Assembly (NCBI RefSeq): GCF_020520425.1
Contig: NC_079490.1
Location: forward strand, 2,790,001 to 2,854,000
Length of the DNA: 64,000 nucleotides
Direction: 5' to 3'
DNA from: Spinacia oleracea
Taxonomy: Eukaryota > Streptophyta > Magnoliopsida > Caryophyllales > Amaranthaceae
The position numbers were made by a program, and so were the translations under genes. Shown here piece by piece: positions 48,401-59,067 of the stretch. The first letter of the stretch is position 1; every line of letters begins with the position of its first letter. The notes beneath the pieces are model-generated. The model was not told where the DNA came from. It did not search any database and worked only from the letters and a program-made list of their open reading frames with translations.

Positions 48401-50825
48401 TGCTCCTGAAATCTTTTTCATACAGGTCACCAGAACCTCACAGTACTGAATCAAGAGGATCAATGATCAACAGAATTTTGAATGTCAATAACGGAAAAAA
48501 GGATACTTCGAGCATCAAGCCAAATGAAAGAAGCAGTTGTTCCAAATTAATATAGACTCAAAATAAATAGTGGTTCAGTTTATCATGGAGCGAAACAGGT
48601 GGAAATTATTTAAACTGAAGATATACAAGATCTCTCGTAGGACATAAAATAGTCAAAAAGCACACACAATTACAGAAACAAATAGTATCAGATTTCACAA
48701 GCTAGAAAGAATGCATAAAGAAAGGAGAGAATAAACCAACCTTTGGACGAGATGAAAAGTGGTCCACTCTTAAAGACCTGTAAAATTCAATGCACATCAG
48801 AACCTATTACAGATATAGGCAAATAGAATCCAAAAAATACACTTCAAACTTAGAACAGAAACAACAAATAAACAGAAAAGGAAAGACAATCTCAAACAAA
48901 CGATTTTCCCTCCTCTCTTTCATTGATGTAGAGAGAGAAAGGGGGTAAGAGGTGGAGAGGAAGAAGTCCAATCCTCCACCCCCCCCCCCCCCCTTTGCGC
49001 CAAGGAAGGAGTGTCTATAATCTTCTATAAAATCTTGTGTACCCTGCTCAACCACAAAGCTCAAAGGTGTGAACTATCCAGTATTCAAGTATAAGGTTTT
49101 CCTCTCGACTTTGAGGAGAAGGTCATAAAAAAAAATACAAATAAATTGCATCAAAGGGTTTGGAGTTACCCATATCCCCAATTCACAATAATATCACAAA
49201 AGAAATTGTGGCTCTAACTAATTGTTCACCCTTTCCAATTGTAAGTTCTATTTTATCAATGATCCTGTTTAATATATCTGCCAAAGGTAGGGAATTTCCC
49301 AATTTATAGAGGAAGCAGCTAGTAATCTTATGCCCACCAAAGTGCTCTAAAGAAATAAGGCAGCACGTGTTTCACATCTCGGAGCCTCACAACTTAACAA
49401 GCACACTGAGTTCTCATATAAGCAATTATTACAAGTATACCCCTGAAGGCATCCGTAAAAATCAAAAAAGCATGCAAGGTCTTGTGGAAAATTGGGAATA
49501 TTACGCTGCACGTGATCATTTGTAGGTCTAACCTTACACTTTTTGTCATGCTTTCTAGTCTAGGATCTTCAGTTGTATGAACCTACCTCCCCCCCCCCCC
49601 CCCCTCTTCTTTCACCTCATGCAACAGTTGCTCACCCCATGTGTCATTTGCTTATTCTCTCTTAAATTCGCATTGCTGTTTAAATAAAATTAAAAGTATG
49701 TTTACTGGACTTTTATTTGAAAACAATTTCCCTTTGCTGCTTCCCTTTCTGGGGAAAAATGTTTATCTTCACAAGTACTCTGAAACTGAAAGTCTAGAAG
49801 AAGTCTCTACTGGTCTCCGTTGGTTAAACTCAACAATCAACATTACCTACAATTGAACTTCTCTAGACCTGCCATAAAGAATCACACTAAGTGATGGTCG
49901 TTATAAACAACAAGTCTTCAAATCACCATCTTCAGGGTTAATAAGTTAACGCATTATTAGTCCGACAACTAACTAACTAACCACTCAAAAAAAGATAACT
50001 AATAATTCCAATAATGACGGCATTCCTCTTCAAGAATCAATCGCCTATCTTATGAAGTATGAGCATCTACCGTACAAAATCCCATATATCATTCCTAATA
50101 AAGGATTATTTCATTTTTCTTTATATATATAAGAATTCCTAACAAAGCATGTTAAGAGTTAAATTTCCAAACTTGAACCACCTCGCATACGTTTGACGCG
50201 AAATATTCATGTCTGGGACTGAGCTTAGAGTGAATTTATTTCACTTGATAATTTGGAAGCCTACGGACCAGTGGGATTGCGAAGGTGGTCAACATAATGA
50301 GTTTTGTTGACATATGCAACATAAGTAATTAATTAATCAACAACAGCATAGTGCATACATTATTAATCAATCAATAAACAAAATGACACAATAAACAAAC
50401 CCATTGTTAATCATGCCGAGAACATCATGAACTGCATACACGTTTTCGAAATTCGCGATTATAAGGGGCAAAAAATCTAGACATTTCCTGCTCAAATCTC
50501 AACTACCACAAACATCAATCAATTATTACAATTACTAATAATAGAAGAAATCCCTAAGCTCCCATTTCAACCCAAATTACTATATTTAAGAAAAATCATA
50601 GCAATGTATCAATGCAGCATACAATAAACACCGAATTAATCATTAATACCAAATCAAACCCTAATAATAGAATTTAAAACACCAAATAACAAATTCCGAG
50701 CATAATAAATGAATTAATTAATTAAATTCAAATTAAATTAAAAAAAAATTGAAAAGAGAGTGAAACAGTACCGTATTAGAAGGACCGAGTCTAGGACGTT
50801 CAAATGCAGTAAGAGAAGCCGCCAT
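36411..50825 (-). CDS. PHGAP: PH-RhoGAP (PHGAP/REN-type ROP GTPase-activating protein), 22 coding exons
   Basis: GTPase-activating protein for ROP (plant Rho) GTPases in polar growth and cell shape. Exons (minus strand): 50825-50772, 48777-48741, 48365-48289, 46847-46777, 46694-46616, 46473-46329, 46186-46067, 45541-45464, 45361-45306, 45214-45145, 44749-44662, 43695-43452, 43219-42998, 42567-42235, 40579-40530, 40321-40261, 40165-40082, 39405-39292, 39181-39045, 38017-37948, 37474-37259, 36596-36411. Total 863 aa, all junctions in frame. PH domain about 19-130 (FKSGPLFISSKGLGWKSWKK, KRWFILTRTSLVFF). RhoGAP about 165-370 with GILRQSAD, Arg203 being the likely arginine finger. Acidic, Ser-rich linker to about 570; coiled coil about 575-705 (AIQRLEITKNDLRHRIAKE, ERRKQALHERRLVLEQDV); conserved C-terminal LTTRLDFFKERRSQLMEQ near 820-840. 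It matches Arabidopsis AT5G19390/AT5G12150 from memory; which of the two is not resolved. Confidence 0.94.
36778..37112. mobile_element. MITE-like foldback in last PHGAP intron
   Basis: Ends TTGTTCTGTTCGACTTAT and ATAAGTCGAATAGAACG are inverted relative to each other. Inside, an 88 bp segment is tandemly duplicated (second copy from about 36878). Lies in intron 36597-37258. Confidence 0.7.
38172..38467 (-). mobile_element. Short Helitron in PHGAP intron 19
   Basis: Minus-strand 3' end GGAGCAACGCCCGGACCACACA followed by CTAG|T (38175-38171), a common plant Helitron terminus. A second imperfect copy of the same end motif lies just inside (near 38205-38230). The 5' end is placed at TCTATACTGATATAAAACG (38467), but the base before it is G, not the expected A, so that end is uncertain. 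Confidence 0.6.
39580..39842. mobile_element. Stowaway MITE in PHGAP intron 17
   Basis: A 263 bp element, ends CTCCCTCTGTTTGGAAATAAT and ATTACGAAATGGAGGGAG, TA duplications at 39578-39579 and 39843-39844. Confidence 0.85.
40735..40905. mobile_element. MITE-like repeat in PHGAP intron 14
   Basis: Ends GTGCGTTCTATTCACCTAATC and AAACGAGGTGAACTTA are inverted relatives of the family at 14045-14312. AACTTA/TAAGTT words lie inside. The rest of this 1.65 kb intron (about 41100-41700) includes GCCCGAGTTAACT repeats and a GC-richer patch that I cannot classify. Confidence 0.5.
47649..47968. repeat. About 152 bp tandem duplication in PHGAP intron 3
   Basis: Two near-identical copies start at about 47651 and 47803 (CGCTTATCATAATTCAAAGG, then GGACGAAGCAACCAGGG, then TAAGTCTTCCATTCAAGGGC). 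The second copy has an extra insert of about 20 bp. High identity implies a recent event. Confidence 0.88.
48977..49603. repeat. Two poly(C) tracts in PHGAP intron 1
   Basis: C runs of about 16-17 bp at 48977-48993 and 49588-49603. Length may be affected by sequencing error. Confidence 0.8.
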
Positions 50826-51075
50826 TTCCGCACATCTAGAAGCTTCTAATTCACTCAACTACGAAGAACAGCAACACTCAACACTACTTTTACCGTGCCA
50901 GTGAATCGGCCGGGTCACCCATTGAGTCGACCCAGCATAAATCGGCGAAGAATCGGAGAGATCGGAAACCGGGGAAGGGAGGAGAGAGGAAATTGAAATG
51001 GGGTGAAAAAGAATTTAGGGTTTTTTTTTTCAGAAAGTATGGAGGAGAGAGAAAATTGTAAGAGAAAAGGAGATG

Positions 51076-51093
51076 ATGGTGGTGGTGGTGGTG
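51076..51093. repeat. (GGT)6 microsatellite upstream of PHGAP
   Basis: A short GGT run in the 5' flank or leader of the PHGAP gene, about 250 bp before its ATG. Confidence 0.85.
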
Positions 51094-51194
51094 AAGAGGA
51101 CGCCAAAACAAAAAGCACCCAACTGTCCTACTAAAGTTTTAGCAGCAATACAAAAACAAAGCCCCAATTTTAATTTTAAAAAAATAATTATTAA

Positions 51195-51440
51195 TTACTC
51201 CATTTTTTTAACTTTCTTTTTGGGGTTCATGTTAATTTTTTTAATTTTTTTTAATGTACTAATCTTATCGAACACGATTCGACACACTCTGGTAAGTTAG
51301 CTGAAATTGAGGAGCTTTTTTTAACTTTCGTTTTGGGGTTTATGGATTTTTTAATGTTTTTTTTTTTCCTGGACTAATCTTATCGAACACGATTCGACAT
51401 AATCTAATAAGTTTGCTGAAATTGATGAGCTTTTTAAAAA
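51195..51440. repeat. 113 bp tandem duplication upstream of PHGAP
   Basis: AACTTTC.TTTTGGGGTT, CTAATCTTATCGAACACGATT and GCTGAAATTGA.GAGCTTTTT occur twice, 113 bp apart. Direct tandem copies with small differences. Confidence 0.85.
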
Positions 51441-51587
51441 AAAAAATTGATGCAAATGAAATTGAAGAGTTGATGGGTGAAAATGATAAGATGATGAAAG
51501 GTACCTGATTAAATACGGAGTAAATTGTTTGTTAGAATTAATGATTTAAGAGACTAAAATATTTTAAGATAATAAATTACGACGTGT

Positions 51588-51812
51588 TCTATTCGAGTTA
51601 TTTTAACTTATTTCAGAAAAATAAGTTCAGTATAAGTTCAGATAATATAAATTCATGAAAAATAAGTGTTTCCAATCATTTTCCCGCACGAATAAGTTTC
51701 TTTCAAAAAAAAAATTTAAAAAAAATCAAATAATATAAGTTCAAATAGGTTTAGATAAATCCATATAATATATGTTCATTCAAAATAAGTCGAATAGGAC
51801 GAAATCTTAAAA
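51588..51812. mobile_element. MITE-like foldback upstream of PHGAP
   Basis: Ends GTTCTATTCGAGTTATTTTA and AAAATAAGTCGAATAGGAC are inverted, with AAGTTCAG-like words inside. Same family as 36778-37112. Confidence 0.6.
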
Positions 51813-51814
51813 GC

Positions 51815-52770
51815 GAGAACCTTAAATTGAAATGGTACTCGAAGTAGCATCTCAACTTAAATCCATATTAGGACCTTAGATGCTACTTAAGGCGTTAGTC
51901 GATCAAACCGCTTTAATCATATAAGGTGATTTAAAATTTCAACACCTTGTTAACTAAGGGCTCGTTCTGTATCGTTTTTTCTTTCCAGTTTTCTGTTTTT
52001 TACAAAACTAAAAACCAAAATATGAAAACCATAAAAAGTAGTTTTCAGTTTTTTGTTATCGGCTTTCAAAATTAACATGATTACAATAGGTATGACTATA
52101 TTTAAATAAATAATTCAATCTAAATCATATGACATATGAAACCCAAAACTGGAAACTGACAGTGATACCGAACGGGCCCTAAGATACTTGAAATGGCTTG
52201 ACAAACAGAGCCAGAGTTAAAAAGCTCATTTATCTGATCATTATATTTTAATATTTGATCATGTCCTCTAACACTTTGCCAGAAGACCTGTTTTTATTTT
52301 AGTGATATTTAATATTTATTTATTATTGTTTAGATAATTGAGTGTTATTTTTGCAAGGTTAGGTAAAGTGTAAAAAGGGTAAGTGTATAGTGAAGTATAA
52401 TTCAACATTTTAGTTCATACTACTTTTTTGGCATAGATTATGGGATGTGGGGAGAGGAGAGAGGTATTTTATGTTGTGGGAATTTCATAGTATTTGTATG
52501 AGTTTGTTGTGTCTTTGTCAAGTATGGTCAACTGACCACTACTACTCAACTAAGCAAGAGGATTAGTGAAGATGTGCATTAATATGCTTTGATTAGGGAA
52601 TATAATAATAAATTGTCATTAAGTCACTCGTCATTATTATGTGTGATGATGGATGTCTTGGTGTGTTTGTGTGCAATTTTATGTGTGAATTTTTGTGTCA
52701 AACTTAAATAATTATACTTATAAAATAATTGTCGTTTTATCGTTTACACGATAATTTAAGAAAGAAAACT
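51815..52770. other. AT-rich spacer without recognisable gene
   Basis: No domain-bearing frame, splice pattern or RNA gene was recognised. Possibly holds a distal promoter of the PHGAP gene. Confidence 0.35.
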
Positions 52771-52771
52771 A

Positions 52772-53360
52772 ATAGATTATGTAAATAATTTTATGTAACC
52801 ATAGATATTATTTTGTATATCGGTAGATTGATTTAGTGTATAATTTACCTTCCTAATGTACACTAGTGTGTATACCTTTTGAAGTTCATGAAAACATGAC
52901 GAAAAATACATGTCTAGTGCTTTTTGAGGATTTTTGGGACAGTCTAAACGTTCGTACAAACTTTTCTATAAGACGGTCTTACACAAAAGACCACCTTGGT
53001 ATCATATAAGTTAAGCACTTGAACTAGTTAGTTAAGCACTGAAACCAATTAGTTAAGCAAAGGAATTAATTAGTTAAGCAATTGAATCAATTAATAAAGT
53101 AATGCAACCAATTAGTTAAGAAATTGAACCAATTAGTTAAGCAACAAAAGTGGTCTTTCCGGTAAGGCGGTCTTACACAAAAGTTGCCGAAACGTTCATG
53201 TACCTCCTGCTTCGACTGTGGGGGTGTGATAAATTATGTAAATAATCTTATGTAATCGTAGATATTATTCTGTATATCGTAGATTGAGTTAGTGTATAAT
53301 TTACCTTCCTAATATACACTAGTATATATATACTTTGATGTTAATGAAAGTATGACGGAA
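52772..53360. repeat. Direct repeats flanking a 20-22 bp minisatellite
   Basis: A block of about 130 bp (TTATGTAAATAAT.TTATGTAA, GATATTATT.TGTATATCG, TAATTTACCTTCCTAAT) is present at about 52775-52902 and again at 53232-53360. Between them is a minisatellite around AATTAGTTAAGCAATTGAA (about 53006-53145) bordered by AGACGGTCTTACACAAAAG and AGGCGGTCTTACACAAAAG. Confidence 0.75.
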
Positions 53361-53682
53361 ATTAATCTTTCAAAAACAACAAACTCTAGTATCCTGATTC
53401 AAAAAGTCTTGCGCGCACAAGGTGTACAATAAATTTGTTGTACACCAAGATAACTTTTACCCATATTTTCGTAACTTTAACCTAGTTTTGATTAACTTTT
53501 ATATTAGTAAAAAAAAAGTTGATAGAAATGATTATATGATTAATTTTATACATTATTAGTGGTTTTGAAGAAATATGTTTTTACTGAAATGAAAAAATCT
53601 ATCACTTAAAAATAGATAACTTTTACATATATAAGCTTAACTTTTACACATTTTGAGTTAACTTTTACACCCTTTGTAAATA

Positions 53683-55426
53683 CTCCATCCGTATTTATTT
53701 AAGAGATACACTTGGCCGGGCACGGGTATTAAGAAGAAGAATTAAATGAAATAAAGTAATAAAACAAGTGGGGTTGATAGATATTTTAATAAGTAAAACA
53801 AGTGGGGTCCATGTCATTTTAGTGGGTGGAGGGTGGGGGTGGGGTGTAGATAGATTATTCGGTTTTTTCATGAAATGTCCCTGAGGTTTCACGAAATGCA
53901 CCAAATACACCCGCGCATTTCAAATTACATAATATACCCCCATTACTGAAAAAAATGCACCAAATGCCCTTGAATATCTTTAATGACTAACGGCCGTTAA
54001 CTCTGTTAGTATTAACCTCTAATTGCCTCTAATTAACTCTAGCTAACAAATATAATTGAATTTGAAGCCCAAAATTGAAGAACAATAAATCTGAAAATTC
54101 AAGAACAAAACCCAAAAAATTGAAGAAGAGAATATGAAATTTTGAGAGTTTAATACCTAAAATCGAAAATCTAAACTACAAATTCGAATTCTAGTGGCTC
54201 TAATCTCTCTCTAATTTACCCAAATTCTGTTGTTTTTTGCCCTTTGTTGTTGCTGTTGCTGCTATTCTATACTCACAAAGAACCCAGCTGCGCTATTCTC
54301 TATCTTGCTGCACTATTCTCTATCGATCTGAACCCAGCTGCGCTATTCTCTATCTTGTTGCGCTATACCTAAAATCAAAATCTGAAAAACATAAAACAAA
54401 TCTTGTTGCGCTATTCTCTATCGATCTCCTCTAATCGCAACTGCTCCCTCGAACCAAAAAGAAGAACATAAATGCTGAAGAACGATTTCGAGAACGAAGT
54501 TCTAATTTGTATTGGGCGAGGTAGAATAACAACTAGGATAGAAAATAGCGCAGGGTAGTTAGAATTAGATTAGAGAATCAGAAACAATTCGTAGATTAGA
54601 ATGAATTTCGTTTTCAAATTTTTATTTCTTTTCCGATTTTGTGTTCTTGTTTTTGTTCTTGGGGCCGAGTTCTTCTGCAGGAAGAGATAGCAACAGTAGC
54701 AGCAAATAGGAGAGTAGAATAGCAGCAATTGGGATCGAGGGACATTGGAATCGAATTTATAGTTGAGAATTTAGGAATCAAACTCTCAAATTTCAGATTA
54801 TATATCTTTTCCAATTTTTCTGATTTGTTTTGTTCTTCATTTTCAAGTTTGTTTTGTTCTTCATTTTCAGACTATCAAACTCTCCATTTTTTTTTTGCGC
54901 TATTCACGATTTCAATTCACTCGAAAATTTGGGTTCGGATATTTGGGGGTTTGAGTTAGCAATTTATGTTTGATGAAGATGGTTTGAAGAAGGAATATTG
55001 TGGTTGGGTTCACCATTTTGATGATACCCAGAAAATGGCGTGAGAATGTGAGATTAAGAGGAGAGAGGAGAGTGAGAGGAGAGAGGGGAATTAGAGTTAA
55101 TTAAGATTAATTAGACTAATCAGTATTTAATTATGGTTAAATTAGGATTAGTTAGATTAATTAAGAGTTAATGTTAACGGAGTTAGACTTCCGTTAAGTC
55201 TAGGGGCATTTGGTGCAAATAAGTTTAAATAGGGGTATACTATGTAATTTGAAACGCGCGGGTGTATTTGGTGCATTTTGTGAAACCTCAAGGGCATTTC
55301 ATGAAAAAACCGTAGATTATTTAATTAGATAGTGAGGTTTATAAGTTACTAAAAATGGCAAGTGTATCTCTTAAATAAATACGGCCGGAAAAGGCAAGTG
55401 TATCCCTTAAATAAATACAGAGGGAA
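53683..55426. mobile_element. Stowaway-like element split by a MULE
   Basis: The left end CTCCATCCGTATTTATTTAA pairs with TTAAATAAATACAGAGGGAA at the right, with TA on both sides (53681-53682 and 55427-55428). Without the internal MULE (53860-55312 plus its 9 bp duplication) it would be about 280 bp, normal for a Stowaway. The right terminus is present twice in tandem (near 55362 and 55396). Confidence 0.75.
53860..55312. mobile_element. Non-autonomous MULE (Mutator-like), 1453 bp
   Basis: Long terminal inverted repeats (CGGTTTTTTCATGAAATGTC at the left, its complement at the right, extending some 80-90 bp with mismatches) and a perfect 9 bp target duplication TAGATTATT (53851-53859 and 55313-55321). 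The interior has repeated CGCTATTCTCTATC words (near 54291-54420) and no transposase frame. Confidence 0.9.
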
Positions 55427-55439
55427 TAAGAATTTGTGA

Positions 55440-56868
55440 TCCCGATTTATGTTTTTTTTTTTTAGGTTGTTCTATTATAAGTGGGCATGTTTGATAACAC
55501 ACAAGGTTAACCATTAACTAATGTAACTAGTCTTAAATCAGTTCAGCTTTGCGCTGAAACTAACATTGACGAAATTTTTATTTTTATTTTTTGTTGACAT
55601 AACAAAATACAAGTAGTATTTAAGATATGGTCATGTGTTTTCTCATTCTACCTTGCATAATACTGTTTTATACTAACAAATCATTTAATGTATCTATACT
55701 ACTCTAATAAAAAAACGTCTTAATAACTTATGCGTGTTACGTAGAACTCACTAATCACTAGAACATGCTATGTCATCGATCTCCTTAACAAATAAAATGT
55801 ATCACATATAACATATGTTACACTATTAATCTACTTTGGCTTTTGTTTATCTTTATATGTAAGATAAAACATAGTCATGTAGATCTTGTTAGATTCGTTT
55901 CAATGCGTATTTTCAAAACATCAACTTCTTATAATTTTTGCATAAAGAGATGTTAAGATATAAATGATCAAAGTTATGTATTGACATGCATAAAAGTAAC
56001 AAAAGTTGCGAGTATTAAAAAACGGAGGAAATATGAATTATTAAATAATAAACTAAAATTTACATATAGCAAATTCAATCATACTAGTGCGCTAGACCGG
56101 CTAAGAATTAAAGTTTTAACAGAAAGATAAATATAATACAAAAAGTAAGTAATATAATGTCACCTAGACATTAGACACAATCATATATATATTTGTATAC
56201 AATTAAGAGTTATGATCGTGTGACGTGTCCACTATTTATGTGACATATGATGTGTCAAATGTGATCAAATCGGTGACGAAATATTGATTCTCTTCAACTC
56301 ACTTGATTACCATGATGGTAGAAACAGAAACTAAAAAACATACTTTAAAATTTTACGTGTAATTTTCTCATATTAGCAGTGCTTGTAATACACTAGCCCA
56401 CCTCGTGGCAAAGTGTGAAAGTGATAATGTAGAACACATTTATCACTCATCGTATGTTCTTTTCTCCAAAACTTAATCGCTTTAACGAAGATTTACAATT
56501 ACTCAAAAGCTACAAGCGTGACACTACCGCTAGTTTTGCCGAACCCGGGACCCGCTACTTAAAAAAAAAAAAACCTATTATTCAAAAAAAAAAAAAAAAA
56601 AACCTCTTTATCATTCCCTCCAAAAAAATAAATCCATAAACACACCCGAAAAAAAAAAAAAAAAAACCCTTACCCGCTATCATCCAAATACATCTTCCTC
56701 GTACAATTTGATAGTTCCCTCTGTAATCTGGATCAAAGCATTCGAAAATCCAAAGGTACAATCAATTTCCCCCCTTTTTAGTTCGCCTTAATCAGTTAAT
56801 CATCCCGTAATAGTTTATCTTGCTCAATCAATTCAAATTGATTTCATGCCCACCAACTGTTTGTTGAA
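55440..56868. other. AT-rich spacer and 5' flank of PPR gene
   Basis: No gene was seen. Contains a fragment of the AGATTCGT foldback family near 55890 and several A runs near 56560-56665 just before the PPR gene. Confidence 0.4.
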
Positions 56869-59067
56869 ATGCTTCAAAGAATTCTTTTCACCAACCCACG
56901 TTTATATCCCCGTAATCATCTTCAATTCAACTTACCCTTCACAATTTCATCACTTTCATCTCTTTTTCCTGGGAAAAATTTAGTTCAAACTGATAATATC
57001 GATGCCCAAATAGTATCATTATGTCGAAAAGATCGTTCTTTTGCAGCAGCAGCTTCATTATTTAACAATGCCTTCACTTCAGGGACAACCCCTTCTCCCA
57101 AAACATGTAATTTCCTTGTTAATGAGCTTAGGGAGGCAGGGAAACATGAATTAGCGTTTTCAGTGTATAACAAAATGACCCATGTTGGTATTAAACCGCT
57201 GTTTTATTCACTAGCTGCTTTGCTTGAGTATTTGGTGAAATCACCTGAACCAAGTTATGCATTAGGGGTTGTTGGGTTGATATGGAAGAGCGGTTTTGAG
57301 GTTAATGTGTACCTTATGAATCTTGTATTGAAGGGTCTATGTCAAAATGGAGAGATAGATAAAGCAATGGAGGTTTTGCAAGAAATGGCTAATAATTCTG
57401 TGAAACCTGATGTTATTAGCTATAATACAGTAACAAATGCTCTTTCTAAGGCGAAGAGGGTGTTCGAGGCGTTACATTTGATGGATCGAATGAAGAAAGC
57501 TGGTTGTTTTCCTGATTTGAAATCGTATACTAATGTTTTAGATGGGTTGTGTAAACTTGGTAAGATGGAAGATGCAATGGTGTTGATGGAGGAGATGAAG
57601 GAAAACAGTTTTGATGTTGATGTTGTTGCTTATAGTGCTCTTATTAAAGGGTTTTGCAATAAGGGAAATGCTGATAAAGTTGAGGAGCTTTTTCATGAGA
57701 TGTTGGAAAGGGGAGTGACTCCTAATGTGATCACTTATTCATGTGTGTTGCAGTTTCTTTCCACCATGGGAAGGTGGGAAGAAGTTTCTAAAATGGTGAA
57801 AGATATGACGGGAAAAGGGATTCATCCTGATGCAACTGTTTATTCAGGTATAATTGATGGTCTTTGCAAAAATCAGAAGACTGCAAAAGCTGTTTCCATG
57901 TTGAAACTGATGCAAGATAAGGGTGAAGAACCGCCTGTTGCAACGTACAATTCTGTAGTCAATGCACTCTGCAAATCTGGTTTAATTTCTGAGTCTTTCG
58001 ACATATTGAAGATGATGATGGATAAAGGGAAGAAACCCGACTTGTTGACTTACACTACATTGGTTAAAGGTCTTCTTGAAACAGGGAAAGTTGATGATGC
58101 TATAATGATCTTCAACTCAGTTTTTGAAGATGAGGCTTATATTCAACCAGATGTTATTGCATACAATACAATGATCATAGGGCTTTGCAAGGAAGGTTAC
58201 CTTATTGAAGCTGAAACATTTTACCAGAAGATGAACGAAGCAGGAATTCACGGAGATGAGGTTACTTACAGTACACTCATTGGTGGATATTTGAAGGAAG
58301 GAAACGTTCTTCAATGTCTGGAAATATGGAAAAACATGATCAGGGATAAAATACTTCCAACTTCATACACGTATGGGATTTTGATTGATGGTTTCTGCAA
58401 ACTGCGAATGGTTAACATTGCGAAAGGTCTGTTTCTGAAACTGAAGAACTTTGGTTTTAGTCCTCAAGTTATGGACTATACTACATTGATGACAACATTG
58501 TGTAAAGAAGGTAGTATTGATGAAGCAAAGATGTTATTCCAAAACATGAAGGAAATGAAAAACTGTGAACCAAATATTGTTTCCTTTGCTGTGATGATTA
58601 ACGGAGCCCTTAAATCTGGTGATTTTGAATATGGTATGTCAATATTGACAGATATGTTTCAGAGAGGTTTGGTTCCTGATAAAATTCTATTTTCCACTCT
58701 AATACAGAGGTTTTCAGATGCTGGATTGATGGATGAGGCAAAACAGCTTTTTGAGAGGATGGTTTCTAAGGGTTTTAAACCTGATTGTTTTGATTATCAG
58801 AATCTGCTAATGGGGTATTGTTTAAAAGGTGATATGAATGAAGTTTTGAGTTTGCTTCATCGAATGGCAGATGAGAAACTTGTGTTGAACTCGGAGTTGA
58901 GAGCGACAATCTTGACATGTCTTTGTCATTGTAATGAGTTGAATATGGTGGATCTTCTTCCTACATTTTCTCAAGATGGTTTGAAAGAAGATGATGAAAT
59001 CCCTTGCAATGATTTTCTTGAAAATCTTCAGAAGTTGCATTCAGAAATTCCGAAGCTTGGTTCTTGA
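56869..59067 (+). CDS. P-class pentatricopeptide repeat (PPR) protein, intronless
   Basis: A 732 aa protein made almost wholly of 35-residue PPR motifs, about 17-18 in a row from residue 75 to 700, each ending near xPD and carrying phrases such as YNTVTNALSK, YTNVLDGLCKLGK and YSTLIGGYLKEGN. Such proteins bind organellar RNA one base per repeat and act in processing, stability or translation. No E, DYW or SMR domain follows, so it is the pure P class. The first 35 residues (MLQRILFTNPRLYPRNHLQF) are basic with no acidic residue, more like a mitochondrial than a plastid presequence. The lack of introns is normal for this family. The tail ends FLENLQKLHSEIPKLGS. The frame is unbroken. The specific orthologue and RNA target are not recognised. 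Confidence 0.95.
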   Translation: MLQRILFTNPRLYPRNHLQFNLPFTISSLSSLFPGKNLVQTDNIDAQIVSLCRKDRSFAAAASLFNNAFTSGTTPSPKTCNFLVNELREAGKHELAFSVYNKMTHVGIKPLFYSLAALLEYLVKSPEPSYALGVVGLIWKSGFEVNVYLMNLVLKGLCQNGEIDKAMEVLQEMANNSVKPDVISYNTVTNALSKAKRVFEALHLMDRMKKAGCFPDLKSYTNVLDGLCKLGKMEDAMVLMEEMKENSFDVDVVAYSALIKGFCNKGNADKVEELFHEMLERGVTPNVITYSCVLQFLSTMGRWEEVSKMVKDMTGKGIHPDATVYSGIIDGLCKNQKTAKAVSMLKLMQDKGEEPPVATYNSVVNALCKSGLISESFDILKMMMDKGKKPDLLTYTTLVKGLLETGKVDDAIMIFNSVFEDEAYIQPDVIAYNTMIIGLCKEGYLIEAETFYQKMNEAGIHGDEVTYSTLIGGYLKEGNVLQCLEIWKNMIRDKILPTSYTYGILIDGFCKLRMVNIAKGLFLKLKNFGFSPQVMDYTTLMTTLCKEGSIDEAKMLFQNMKEMKNCEPNIVSFAVMINGALKSGDFEYGMSILTDMFQRGLVPDKILFSTLIQRFSDAGLMDEAKQLFERMVSKGFKPDCFDYQNLLMGYCLKGDMNEVLSLLHRMADEKLVLNSELRATILTCLCHCNELNMVDLLPTFSQDGLKEDDEIPCNDFLENLQKLHSEIPKLGS

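Noticed and set aside
52940-53170. Repeated AAGACGGTCTTACACAAAAG considered as Helitron or MITE termini
   Set aside because: The copies are in direct, not inverted, orientation and lack the CTRR end or a convincing target duplication.
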